35,803 nucleotides of DNA. Origin: Gracilaria domingensis (lineage: Eukaryota > Rhodophyta > Florideophyceae > Gracilariales > Gracilariaceae). Below, piece by piece: positions 1-10,754 of this stretch. The stretch lies in the NCBI GenBank assembly GCA_022539475.1, contig VCMS01000347.1:1-35803 (forward strand), written 5' to 3'. The position numbers and the translations under genes are program-made. The notes under the pieces were generated by a model. That model saw nothing but the letters and a program-made list of their open reading frames with translations. It did no database searches and was not told the DNA's origin. Each line of letters begins with the position of its first letter. Position 1 is the stretch's first letter.

Positions 1-1252
1 TCCTTGCTTGGAGTCCGGAGCACGGGTTCTTTGCCCACACACATGAGCCACACACATCCACTTCTGAGCCACATCCACAATTCAGACCTGACCAACACCG
101 TTTCGAGCCATCTGCTTGATGCCTCCAAATTCACAGAGCATTCGAGCATGCCAAAGAGACAAGTCTGACAAGCGCACTCTCCATCCGTGAGCTGTTCTGC
201 AGCAGTGCAAAGGTAGTACAGGTCTTTGACGCGTCGCCCGACGGCAACCACTTTTGGAACCGCTTGTACACACATACCTTTTCTTTGTCAAACACTACCG
301 TGCAGCCCAGATCACAAATCTGTGACACAGAAAACAAGTGGTACCGGCAAGTTGGGCACGTGTACCACCTGTTTCAACTTGCACTTACGCTTGGACCCTT
401 CAACTGTCAGATCGAGCTCCCACACTTCCGTCACCAACAGACCGCAACTTGGAATCATTGCCGATACTCACACCCGACGACACCTTTGTCTCATACGTTT
501 GGAACATTGAGTCATCATACGTCATGTGCGCAGTAGCTCCAGAGTCAACAATCCAGTCACTGTTAGTGGCCTTGTCGGCACCATTCGCAATGAGGCATAC
601 CAAAGTCAGAATCGCTGCCGCCCGTACCTTGCTCATCGTGGAGCGCGGTATGTACACTTGGTGAGCAGCATCGATCTGATCCTTGTTGGCCCCATCACGT
701 TGCTTCTTGTTGCAACAGACGGGCTCTTCACAAACTCCATAGTGAGTTGCCCGATCTCCGATCGTGGGTGTCAATTGCAACAATGAGGTGCTCAAACGTT
801 CCGAAAGTCCACATAGAGCGGCCATGGCAAATGTCCTCTTCTTCAACGTTGACGTCCATACTCTTGAGGTCGGAGGCCAAGTGCCGAACACGATTGATGA
901 ATTGCAACATCTTCTCGTCTCGCGCATCTTGAAGAGTAGAAAGCACGTCTGGCGTTGATTCGGTTCAGAAGAGTCTTGCGTTGGAACACATTGCAAGATG
1001 GCCTTCCATGCGTCAGCAGCAGTGTAAATGTCATAATGTGATCCAAGTGCTCGTCGGCAAGCGTGAGTCCAATGATCGCTCTAGCCCTTTCGTCTCGGAT
1101 TTGCCATTTGCCAGTTCCTCTTCATCGGTGGGTGCAGAAGTGGTGAGATGGATTTTGAGGTCTTTCAGTGCAAGTACGTACTGAATCTTCTGCTTCCATG
1201 TGTGGAAGTTATCCTCACCCAACTTCTCGATCTGAGCCACTGACGAAACCAT
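1..1252 (-). pseudogene. 5'-part of gag-pol, diverged family-A relative (gag, protease, start of integrase)
   Basis: Minus-strand reading gives a copia-type Gag that starts at the ATG complementary to 1250-1252 with MVSSVAQIEKLGEDN, where the other copies have MDSFSGLKIEKLGEDN. It is therefore a distinct subfamily copy. Protease follows with the aspartic motif DWIVDSGATAHMTYD near 523-570, then the pre-integrase region up to the window edge. The CCHC zinc knuckle present in other copies is gone: near 690-715 the sequence jumps from the Gag segment SRLLQ to KKQRDG, consistent with a deletion between two similar caagaag/gcaac stretches. Frameshifts split the frame (readable pieces at 400-996 and 1031-1252). 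The element is cut at its 5' side by the LTR starting at 1256 and leaves the window on the left. It is non-functional as written. Confidence 0.9.
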
Positions 1253-1255
1253 GTT

Positions 1256-2036
1256 TGTTGGATGTTGACCTGTGCTGTCACTGAAAACCAAAAGTGCTTG
1301 AGAGCATATGCTGTTTTGGAGGGTGCCGTTGGAAAAGCGCATATGCGCCTCTGCGCAAACTCAACGTGAAACGGGCTTCTGATTGGGCTACTGCAAATGG
1401 TCATATGCATTGTGGTTGGTACAAGTGTTGTGGCGCTAATGGGTTGTTTCCGGGGTACACGTGTGTAGCTAGTACACTGGGGATACTGTACATGATGCAG
1501 AGGGTACACACGTATGTTCGTGGACATGTAGGACAGCTTGGTGTAACTTGGGCACTATGGTGAAGAGTTGATGCGTGTCAAGAGGATTACAGTGTGGTGT
1601 TGTTGGTGACGTAGGACTTGGAGTGAGTTTGTGGTGAGTGTTGTTGGTGAGCTTGTACGTAACTGTTATGGTGGCGTGTAGGATTACAGTGTGTTGGCAC
1701 TATGTGAATCTGTGCATGGTCATGGTTATGTGTAGGCACGTAACTTGATGTGCACGGTTGTGCAGTGTTGTGCGTTGTTGTGCTTTGTTGTTGTAAGCTG
1801 TCATGATAGTGTGGGATGTTACGATGTTATGTTAGAAGATGATTGGTAGTATTGAGTGTCTCTAGCTAGTGGTTTTGGTATTGCTTGGAGTTGGAGGTTT
1901 GCGATGGTTGCGCAAGTAGTTCTATATAAGCGGTGACTCGAGCACCTCCAAGTAAATTCCTGAGCCAGAGCTGGCGAACTTCCCTTCATTCCCCTATCCT
2001 TTCTTCAACCTTCCCTTTCAGCTTCAACCTCTATCA
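1256..2036 (+). repeat. Family-A LTR (left end of tandem array)
   Basis: 781 bp, beginning TGTTGGATGTTGACC and ending CCTCTATCA directly before the primer binding site. It contains a 12-bp palindrome GCGCATATGCGC at 1337-1348, four TGTGCA-like hexamers spaced 10 bp apart (1749, 1759, 1769, 1779) and a TATATAAG box at 1923-1930. Transcription should start shortly downstream of the TATA box, so U3 is most of the LTR and R-U5 is roughly the last 80 bp. The LTR sits 3 bp upstream of the minus-strand gag start of the remnant to its left. Confidence 0.93.
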
Positions 2037-2050
2037 GGTTATGGGCCAGC
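2037..2050 (+). other. Primer binding site, half initiator tRNA-Met type, one base short
   Basis: The bases after the LTR read ggttatgggccagc. The other copies read GGTTATGGGCCCAGC, the exact complement of 15 nt of the anticodon stem-loop of eukaryotic initiator tRNA-Met (it contains the CAT anticodon). This copy lacks one C, so priming would be weakened if the loss is real. Confidence 0.8.
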
Positions 2051-3140
2051 CCCGCTGACCTCTGCCGTTATCGTTTCCCTCTCGCCGCTGATTCTCGCTG
2101 CTCTCCCTCACCGCCGTTCATCCGCTTCGCTGTTTTCCGTTTCGTTCCCTTCTCCGTTGCGTCGGGTGTGTTGACCGTATCGTTGTCGGTGTTGACTTTC
2201 TTCTTTCGGTCGTTCGTTCCTCCCTGAGGGCGTTTTGTTGGTGGTGGTTCGACGTTGACTTCTATCGTGATTGTGTTTGGGCACTCGTTGTTGCCCGTGT
2301 TGTCGATCGCTATCCGCTTCGTTTGGTCTCCCTCTGTTATTATTGTTGGGATCCCCACGTCGTCTTTGTGGGTTCTGATCCGAGAGGTTGAGGACCTTGT
2401 GTTGTTGAAGTCTGTGCACTTGTGTGTTGTGCTCAGCATTCGTTTCTGTTGAAGTCCGTGCACTGCGTGTGTGCTCGGCAGGTGTGGTGATCACTTGAGT
2501 TTCGGTGCGACGAGCGGTTGATCCGAGCAATCGGGGACGTTAGTCTGGCGGCTTGAACCAAAGCATTTGTTCCGTCTTGCGAGTTTCCCACCGGTCCTTA
2601 GGGGCAGATAACGGTGTCGGTCGAAAGACCTGGTATTCTTCGCGGAGGCATTTGTGGACGGGGTGCCGTGACGTACTGCACTGGACAGGAGGTGGTCCAC
2701 CTTTATTGTTGCTGACCTGACTTTGTGTTGGGTTCTTGATCTGTGGCGAAGGCAAACTGAAACGAGCTTTTGATCCGTACTGCTTCGGTGGTGCGGGGAG
2801 GCGACGTGTCGTAGGCTGACCTCCTTTTTAGGATCAGGCCGCTTGTGAACTTCATTGTTTGCTTGCTAGAAGCGTACCTCGGTTTTTCATAGTACCTGCA
2901 GTTTCAGGGTCGCGCAAGTTCTTGCAAGAGACCAGAGAGGGTTTTACTTGGTGAAGGCATATCTTCGGTCATTAACCATCCTCTGGAAGTCTCGTAGAGA
3001 GCGACGCACCTTCTCCTAGAACGCAGGAGGAGGTAGACTGCAGAAGTCGTTTCTTACCCGGAGAGTCTCCGGGGTCAGGGGTCCGACTCCCTAGGGTACC
3101 AGGAATCTTAGTTCCTTTTGCACCCGACTATTCATCTTTA

Positions 3141-3206
3141 TTGTTGTTGTTGTTTGTTGTTATTGTTGTTTGTTGTTGTTTGTTGTTGTGTTTGCTGTTG
3201 TTGTTT
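3141..3206 (+). repeat. GTT-rich microsatellite upstream of gag
   Basis: Runs of gttgtt interrupted by tttg and att units, ending at gtttaccgctgtcg. The same tract recurs at the same place in every A leader (about 9210-9274, 16128-16193, and inverted at 33830-33895) with slightly different unit numbers. In family B it is contracted to a few units. Read in frame with gag it would give a Cys/Leu run, but that frame begins at TTG, so translation is unlikely. Confidence 0.85.
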
Positions 3207-3278
3207 ACCGCTGTCGTTTGCTATTGCCGCCTGTCTGCCACCGCATTATCTGGTTCGCTGCAGTTCCTCTCTTACATC

Positions 3279-6200
3279 ATGGACTCGTTTAGTGGGCTCA
3301 AGATCGAGAAGTTGGGTGAGGATAACTTCCATACTTGGAAGCAGAAGATTCAGTATGTACTTGCACTGAAAGACCTCAAGAACCATCTCACCATTCTGCA
3401 CCCACGGATGAAGAGAACTGGTAAAGTGGCAAATCCGCGACGAAAGGGCAGAGCTATCATTGGACTCACGCTTGCCGACGAGCACTTGGATCACAGTCGA
3501 GACATCGAGACTGCTGCTGACGCATGGAAGGCCATTTGCAATGTGTTTCAACGTAAGACTCTTCTTAACCGAATCAACGCCAGACGTGCCTTCTACTCTG
3601 TCAAATGCGCGAGGACGAGAAGATGTTGCAATTCATCAATCGTGTTCGGCACTTGGCTCCGACCTCAAGAGTATGGATGTCAACATTGAAGAAGAGGACA
3701 TTGCTATGGCCGCTCTATGTGGACTTCCGGAACGTTTCGACACCTCATTGTTGCAATTGACACCACGATCGGAGATCGCAACTCACTATGGAGTTTGTGA
3801 AGAGCCGTCTGTTGCAAGAAGAGCAACGTATGAGTGATCGTGCCAAGGAGGAGTCCGGTGTTGATGCTGCACTCTGGGACGCCAGTTTCGTAGGAAGTCA
3901 TTGAAGTCGGTTGTGTGTTACTATGGTGGCATAAAGGGTCATATCCAGAAGAACTGTTTCAAGAAGCAACGTGATGGGGCAACAAGGATCAGATCGATGC
4001 TGCTCACCCAAGTGTACATACCGCGCTCAACGATGAGCAAGGTACGGGCGGCAGCGATTCTGACTTTGTATGCCTCATTGCGAATGGTGCCGACAAGGCC
4101 ACTAACAGTGACTGGATTGTTGACTCTGGAGCTACTGCGCACATGACTTATGATGACTCAATGTTCCAAACGTACGAGACAAAGGTGTCTTCGGGTGTGA
4201 GTATCGGCAATGATTCCAAGTTGCAGTCTGTTGGTCACGGAAGTGTGGAGCTCGATCTGACAGTTGAAGGGTCCAAGCGTAAGTGCAAGCTAAAGCAGGT
4301 GGTACACGTGCCCAACTTACGGTACCACTTGTTGTCTGTGTCACAGATTTGTGATCTGGGCTGCACGGTAGTGTTTGACAAAGAAAAGGTATGTGTGTAC
4401 AAGGGGTCAAAAGTGGTTGCCGTTGGGCGCCGCGTCAAAGACCTGTACTACCTTTGCACTGCTGCAGATCAGTTCACGGACACGGACAGTGCGCTTGTGT
4501 CAGACTTGTCTCTTTGGCATGCTCGAATGGCTCATGTGAATGTGGAAGGCATCAAGCAGATGGCTCGAAACGGTGTTGTGTCAGGTCTGAATGTGGATGT
4601 GGCTCAGAAGCTGGATGTGTGTGCTCTTCTGGGGTGGGCAAAGCAACCCGTGCACCGACTCCCAAGCAAGGGGGGGAACGAGCTGAACACGTACTGGACC
4701 TGGTACACTCTGATATATCGGGTCCAGTGAACGTGAAGTCCTTGGGAGGCTCGCACTACTTTGTCACATTCATCGATGACCACAGCCGCTACTGCTTCTT
4801 GTACATGCTCAAGACGAAGGATGAGGTGTTCCGGATGTTCATCAAGTGGCTCAGGTTTGTGGAGAACCAGATGGGCAGGAAAGTGTTAACCATCACCGCT
4901 CGCAAGAGTGTGTTGCGTGCATTACGCACTGACAATGGTGGTGAGTACTTGTCCAATCGGTTCTCCGAAAAGCTTGAGCAGTACGGTATTGAGCATCAGA
5001 GAACTGTGCCTTATAATCCACAGCAGAACGGGCTGGCCGAGAGGTTCAACCGCACACTCATAGACTTGGTCAGGTCAATGTTGCATCACAAGAATGTGCC
5101 AAAAAGCTTTTGGGCTGAGGCTCTGAATGTCTCTGTGTATGTGCGCAACAGAGTGACCTGCAAAGCGCTTCCGAGTGACGTGACGCCGTTTGAGCTGTGG
5201 CATGGACAGAAGCCTGATCTGAGCAATCTGCGTGTGTTTGGTAGCCGTTGCTGGTACATGGTTGATCACAAGTTGAAGAAGCTGGAAGAGCGTGCAGTGG
5301 AGGCCATCTTCATTGGGTACACTTCAGGCTCCCACGGGTACAAGTTGTGGGACAGCCAGAAGAAGAAGGTGATTGTGTCACGAGATGTGAGGTTTGACGA
5401 GTGCTCTGCAACTGAAAGTGACGAGCACTCTGAACACGAGGACTACGCGGATATCGACTTGGTCGACAAGTCGGGAGCTGCTGAAGCCTCAACCTGTGAC
5501 ACATCCACCGATGATTCTGAAGATGATCCTTCTGCACCAGCTTCTCATGAGAGTACCTCGAATGCCAGTACGGATGAACACACCACACCAGTTCCACAAG
5601 ATGAGCCGGAAGTGACAGAGACGCAGCCCCTTCGTAGATCCACACGTCAGAGAAAGACGCCATCCTCGTGGTGGCGTGGTGCCAGTGCTTTCCTTACAGC
5701 CAGTGATGATACTCCTTCGTCGTACGGTGACGCAGTGTCACGTCCTGATTCCGAAGCTTGGAAGAAGGCGATGAAGAGTGAGTATCAATCGTTGATGGAG
5801 CACGACACGTGGGATCTAGTGCCAAGGCCAGCAGACAGCAACGTGATTTCGTCCAAGTGGGTGTATGTACAGAAGTATGAGGCTTCGTCATCTGGTGAAC
5901 CGACAGTGCGTTACAAGGCTCGTGTGGTTGCGAGAGGCTTCCTGCAGATCGAGGGTGTGGACTTCTCAGAGACTTATGCACCTGTAGTGAAGTTCACATC
6001 CATCAGAATGATCTTGTCTGTGACTGCCGTGCGAGACTTTCACTTGCACCAGATGGATGTGAAGACTGCCTTTCTGAACGGTGACCTTGACGAGACAGTG
6101 TACATGGAGCAGCCAATGGGATTCACACAGCAGGGAAAGGAGGACTTGGTGTGCCGACTGAAGAAAGCGATCTATGGGCTTAGACAAGCACCAAGACAGT

Positions 6201-7302
6201 GGCACGCCAAGATATACGCCTTCCTTGTTCGTGAAATGCACCTCAAGCCGAATGACGCAGACGAGTGTGTCTACACCGGGATCATACTAGGTTTCTTGGT
6301 TATCATTGCTCTGTATGTTGACGACTTGCTGATTGCCAGTCCGAGCATGAAAACCGTGGAACGTGTGAAGGCAGAGCTGTCAAGTCGTTTCCGCATGAAG
6401 GACCTCAAAGAAGCTCGCATGGTTCTTGGATTTGAAATCCATCGAGACAGAACCAAGCGAGAGCTGTATTGACTCAGTCAGCGTACACGAACAAGGTTTG
6501 GAGCGATTTGGCATGCAGCTGTCGAAACCCGTTGACACTCCTATGGAGTGCGGTGTGGACTTGTCTGTTGAAGAGGAAGTGCTCACGCATGTACCGTATC
6601 GTATCGTCAGGCGATTGGCTGCCTCATGTATCTCTCTGTGGGAACTCGTCGAGACATCTCATATGCTGTGGCTAAGCTGGCCAAGTATGTTGAGAAGCCA
6701 GGAAAAACTCACTGGAAGGCGGTCAAGCGTGTTCTTCGCTATCTCAATGGCACTACCACGTTCGGGTTGACGTATGGCTCCAGCACCGATTTGCAACTGC
6801 ACGGCTATGTGGGCTCTGACTGGGCTGGCGATGTTGCCAACCGCAAGTCCACTAGTGGATACTTGTTCATGTTGTTCGGTGGTGCTGTGTCGTGGTCGTC
6901 TCGTCAACAGGAGGTAGTTGCTCTGTCGAGTGCAGAGGCTGAGTACGTGAGCTTGTGCTCTGGCATCAAGGAGGCGATCTGGCTTAGGCGACTTTGGAAC
7001 GGCATTGGCAGTGTGATTGGCATGGAAGCAGACGGGTCTGTAAAGCTGCTGGTTGAACCAACTCCCATGTATGTTGACAACCAGGGAAGCATTGACCTTG
7101 CTCGAAATGGAGTGGTGAACAGGAGAACCAAACACATTGGATTTGGTTCCACTTCACTCGAGAAGCTCTGCAGGCCAAGTCGATTGTACTGTTCTACTGC
7201 CCGACGGATTCCATGGTTGCCGACATGCTGAATAAGCCGCTTGCGCGAGTGAAGCACGAGAGGTTCCACGAAGCCGGTGGTGTGATTCACATAGAAGTTT
7301 GA
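3279..7302 (+). pseudogene. gag-pol polyprotein of element 1, broken
   Basis: Copia-type gag-pol of about 4.0 kb, starting at the ATG in tcATGGACTCG (3279) and ending at the TGA at 7300-7302. Order: Gag (UBN2-like helical region, then CCHC), protease, integrase, RT, RNase H. In this copy Gag carries several one-base losses (near 3395, 3605, 3655, 3735 and 3877). The second zinc-knuckle cysteine is Gly (CYYGGIKGH instead of CYYCGIKGH), and the CGSC pair of the integrase zinc finger is frameshifted near 4625. Integrase core and RT are open from about 4677 to 6471. A lost base creates a stop at 6469-6472. A 5-bp duplication (cgtatcgtatcg, near 6597) and a frameshift near 7138 damage the RNase H end. 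It cannot encode a full polyprotein as read. Confidence 0.93.
4677..6472 (+). CDS. Partial open frame: integrase core plus reverse transcriptase (element 1)
   Basis: This is the longest uninterrupted pol stretch of element 1. The in-frame part begins around GGERAEHVLDLVHSDISGPV. Integrase catalytic residues are visible: Asp in LVHSD, Asp in ALRTDNGGEYLS, Glu in NGLAERFNRTL, followed by a GKR-like region and an acidic, Ser-rich linker (SATESDEHSEHEDYADIDL). RT starts near WDLVPRPADSNVISSKWVYV and includes ARVVARGFLQIEGVDFSETY, QMDVKTAFLNGDLDE and the catalytic YVDD. The frame ends prematurely after the RT at a one-base loss (ctgtat-tga). A three-base loss near 5258 removes one residue (CWYMVDHK against CWYKVVDHK). 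The frame upstream to 4391 is off-frame and not part of the protein. Confidence 0.85.
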
Positions 7303-7304
7303 AG

Positions 7305-7352
7305 TCAGTGACAGAGGGAGGGTGTTCGATGTTGACCGTATGCTGTCACTGA
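7305..7352 (+). other. Polypurine tract inside an inverted repeat at the pol/LTR junction (element 1)
   Basis: tcagtgacag (7305-7314) and ctgtcactga (7343-7352) are perfect 10-bp complements. The 28-nt loop holds the purine tract (7313-7322) and the first 20 bases of the LTR. The purine tract primes plus-strand DNA synthesis in LTR retroelements. The inverted repeat recurs at every A junction in the window. Confidence 0.85.
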
Positions 7353-8106
7353 AAACCAAAAGTGCTGGGGAGCATGGGCTGTTTTGGAGGGTGCCGTTGG
7401 AAAAGCGCATATGCGCCTCTGAGCAAACTCAACGTGAAATGGGCTTCTGATTGGCTACTGCAAATGGTCATATGCATTGTGGTTCGTACAAGTGTTGTGG
7501 CGCTAATGGGTTGTTTCAGGGTACACGTGTGTAGCTAATACACTGGGCATGCTGTACACGATGCACAGGGTACACAGTATGTATGTGGACATGTAGGACA
7601 GCTTCATGTGACTTTGGCACTATGGTGAAGAGTAGATGCGCTGTCAAGAGGTTTACACTGTGGTATTGTTGGTGACGTAGGACTTGGAGTGAGTGTGTGG
7701 TGACGTGTTAGTTGGTGAGCTTGTACGTAACTGTTATGGTGGCATGCACGGATTACAGTGTGTTGGCACTATGTGAATCTGTGCATGGTCATGGTTATGT
7801 GTAGGCACGTAACTTGATGTGCACGGTTGTGCACTGTTGTGCGTTGTTGTGCTTTGTTGTTGTAAGCTGTCATGATAGTGTGGCAGTGTTACCATGTTAT
7901 GTTAGAAGATGATTGGTAGTATTGATTGTCTCTAGCTAGTGGTTTAGGTATTGCTTGGAGTTGGAGTTGTGCAATGGTTGCGCAAAGTAGTTCTATATAA
8001 GCGATGACTGGAGCGCCTCCAAGTAAATTCCGAGCCAGAGCTGGCTAACTTCCCTTCATTCCCCTATCCTTTCTTCAACCTTCCCTTTCAGCTTCAACCT
8101 CTATCA
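7323..8106 (+). repeat. Family-A LTR shared by elements 1 and 2
   Basis: 784 bp, TGTTCGATG to CTATCA. A polypurine tract precedes it and a full primer binding site follows it (8107-8121, GGTTATGGGCCCAGC), so it is the 3' LTR of element 1 and the 5' LTR of element 2. TGTGCA-like hexamers lie at 7818, 7828, 7838 and 7848, and TATATAAG at 7994-8001. It differs from the 1256 LTR by scattered changes (for example accgtatgctg against acctgtgctg), so the two are not a freshly made pair. Confidence 0.92.
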
Positions 8107-9348
8107 GGTTATGGGCCCAGCCCCGCTGACCTCTGCCGTTATCGTTCCCTCTCGCCGCTGATTCTCGCTGCTCTCCCTCACCGCCGTTCATCCGCTTCGC
8201 TGTTTTCCCTTTCGTTCCCTTCTCCGTTGCGTCGGGTGTGTTGACCGTATCGTTGGTCGGTGTTGACTTTCTTCTTTCGGTCGTTCGTTCCTCCCTGAGG
8301 GCGTTCTGTTGGTGGTGGTTCGACGTTGACTTTCTATCGTGATTGTGTTTGGGCGCTCGTTGTTGCCCGTGTTGTCGATCGCTATCCGCTTCGTTTGGCT
8401 CCCTCTGTTATTATTGTTGGGATCCCCACGTTGTCTTTGTGGGTTCTGATCCGAGAGGTTGAGGACCTTGTGTTGTTGAAGTCTGTGCACTTGTGTGTTG
8501 TGCTCAGCATTCGTTTCTGTTGAAGTCCGTGCACTGCGTGTATGCTCGGCAGCTGTGGTGATCACTTGAGTTTCGGTGCGACGAGCGGTTGATCCGAGCA
8601 ATCGGGACGTTAGTCTGGCGGCTTGAACCAAAGCATTTGTTCCGTCTTGCGAGTTTCCCACCGGTCCTTAGGGCAGATAACGGTGTCGGTCGAAAGACCT
8701 GGTATTCTTCGCGGGGGCATTTGTGGACGGGGTGCCGTGACGTACTGCACTGGACAGGAGGTGGTCCACCTTTATTGTTGCTGACCTGACTTTGTGTTGG
8801 GTTCTTGATCTGTGGCGAAGGCAAACTGAAACGAGCTTTTGATCCGTACTGCTTCGGTGGTGCGGGGAGGCGACGTGTCGTAGGCTGACCTCCTTTTCAG
8901 GATCAGGCCGCTTGTGAACTTCATTGTTTGCTTGCTAGAAGCGTACCTCGGTTTGTCATAATACCTGCAGTTTCAGGGTCGCGCAAGTTCTTGCAAGAGA
9001 CCAGAGAGGGTTTTACTTGGTGAAGGATATCTTCGGTCATTAACCATCCTCTGGAAGTCTCGTAGAGAGCGACGCACCTTCTCCTAGAACGCAGGAGGAG
9101 GTAGACTGCAGAAGTCGTTTCTTACCCGGAGAGTCTCCGGGGGTCAGGGGTCCGACTCCCTAGGGTACCAGGAATCTTAGTTCCTTTTGCACCCGACTAT
9201 TCATCTTTATTGTTGTTGTTGTTTGTTGTTATTGTTGTTTGTTGTTGTTTGTTGTTGTTGTTTGCTGTTGTTGTTTACCGCTGTCGTTTGCTATTGCCGC
9301 CTATCTGCCACCGCATTATCTGGTTCGCTGCAGTTCCTCTCTTACATC
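8107..9348 (+). other. Primer binding site and leader of element 2
   Basis: Starts with the intact half-tRNA-Met primer site (8107-8121) and runs to the gag ATG at 9349, with the GTT-rich tract at about 9210-9274. It is nearly identical to the leaders of elements 1, 3 and 4. I see no sense gene in it. Confidence 0.8.
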
Positions 9349-9954
9349 ATGGACTCGTTTAGTGGGCTCAAGATCGAGAAGTTGGGTGAGGATAACTTCC
9401 ATACTTGGAAGCAGAAGATTCAGTATGTACTTGCACTGAAAGACCTCAAGAACCATCTCACCAGTTCTGCACCCACGGATGAAGATGAACTGGTAAAGTG
9501 GCAAATCCGCGACGAAAGGGCCAGAGCTATCATTGGACTGTCTCACGCTTGCCGACGAGCACTTGGATCACAGTCGAGACATCGAGACTGCTGCTGACGC
9601 ATGGAACGCCATTTGCAATGTGTTTCAACGTAAGACTCTTCTTAACCGAATCAACGCCAGACGTGCCTTCTACTCTGTCAAAATGCGCGAGGACGAGAAG
9701 ATGTTGCAATTCATCAATCGTGTTCGGCACTTGGCCTCCGACCTCAAGAGTATGGACGTCAACGTTGAAGAAGAGGACATTGCTATGGCTGCTCTATGTG
9801 GACTTCCGGAACGTTTCGAACACCTCATTGTTGCAATTGACACCACGATCGGAGATCGTCAACTCACCATGGAGTTTGTGAAGAGCCGTCTGTTGCAAGA
9901 AGAGCAACGTATGAGTGATCGTGCCAAGGAGGAGTCCGGTATTGATGCAGCAAT
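9349..9954 (+). pseudogene. gag 5' part of element 2, cut by a rearrangement
   Basis: N-terminal Gag (MDSFSGLKIEKLGEDNFHTW onward, UBN2-like region with NRINARRAFYSVK and RVRHLASDLKSMDV), about 200 codons. It carries a 4-base insertion near 9540 (ggactgtctcacg against ggactcacg). It stops at ...gatgcagcaat, where the exact 3' end of an inverted LTR follows. The remaining Gag and all of Pol of the same reading order lie inverted, ending at 14180. The last five bases, GCAAT, match GCACT on the other side of the break in four of five positions. Confidence 0.88.
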
Positions 9955-10735
9955 TGATAGAGGTTGAAGCTGAAAGGGAAGGTTGAAGAAAGGAAAGGGG
10001 AATGAAGGGAAGTTCGCCAGCTCTGGCTCGGAATTTACTTGGAGGCGCTCCAGTCACCGCTTATATAGAATTACTTTGTGCAACCATCGCACAACTCCAA
10101 CTCCAAGCAATACCTAAACCACCAGCTAGAGACATCAATACTACCAATCATCTTCTAACATAACATGGTAACACTGCCACACTATCATGACAGCTTACAA
10201 CAACAAAGCACAACAACGCACAACAGTGCACAACCGTGCACATCAAGTTACGTGCCTACACATAACCATGACCATGCACAGATTCACATAGTGCCAACAC
10301 ACTGTAATCCGTGCACGCCACCATAACAGTTACGTACAAGCTCACCAACTAACACGTCACCACAACTCACTCCAAGTCCTACGTCACCAACAATACCACA
10401 GTGTAAACCTCTTGACAGCGCATCTACTCTTCACCATAGTGCCAAAGTCACACAAGCTGTCCTACATGTCCACGTACATACGTGTATACCCTGTGCATCA
10501 TGTACAGCATGCCCAGTGTATAGCTACACACGTGTACCCTGAAACAACCCATTAGCGCCACAACACTTGTACGAACCACAATGCATATGACCATTTGCAG
10601 TAGCCAATCAGAAGCCCGTTTCACGTTGAGTTTGCTCAGAGGCGCATATGCGCTTTTCCAACGGCACCCTCCAAAACAGCCCATGCTCCCCAGTACTTTT
10701 AGTTTTCAGTGACAGCACAGGGTCAACATCCAACA
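9955..10735 (-). repeat. Inverted family-A LTR inside element 2
   Basis: 781 bp. On the minus strand it reads TGTTGGATG to CTATCA, with both ends exact. The TATA box (complement of CTTATATA) is at 10070-10077. Its U5 end abuts plus-strand gag at 9954, and its U3 end is joined normally to a polypurine tract and the pol 3' end. It is therefore a 3' LTR, and there is no matching 5' LTR or leader at the other end of the inverted segment. Confidence 0.92.
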
Positions 10736-10752
10736 CCCCCCTCTGTCACTGA
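10706..10752 (-). other. Polypurine tract inside the junction inverted repeat (inverted part of element 2)
   Basis: tcagtgacag (10706-10715) and ctgtcactga (10743-10752) enclose the LTR start and the complementary pyrimidine run of the polypurine tract (from 10736). This is the same arrangement as at the other A junctions. Confidence 0.83.
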
Positions 10753-10754
10753 CT

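Larger units (their letters stand above)
2037..3278 (+). other. Family-A untranslated leader of element 1
   Basis: About 1.24 kb between the LTR and the gag ATG with no convincing sense ORF. The first ~33 nt and the last ~450 nt are nearly identical in families A and B, and the middle is more diverged. Short hairpins are visible in the 3' part: gcaag-tt-cttgc (2914-2925), cccggag-agt-ctccggg (3057-3073) and aggaa-tcttag-ttcct (3101-3116). A GTT-rich tract lies at 3141-3206. In retroelements this interval normally carries packaging and dimerisation signals, which is an inference here. Antisense open frames exist but lack ATG starts and do not keep frame between copies. Confidence 0.75.

Noticed and set aside
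5310..5663. Numerous antisense ORFs over pol (for example 117 codons here)
   Set aside because: They mirror the conserved pol reading frame, have no recognisable domain, and recur only because pol recurs.
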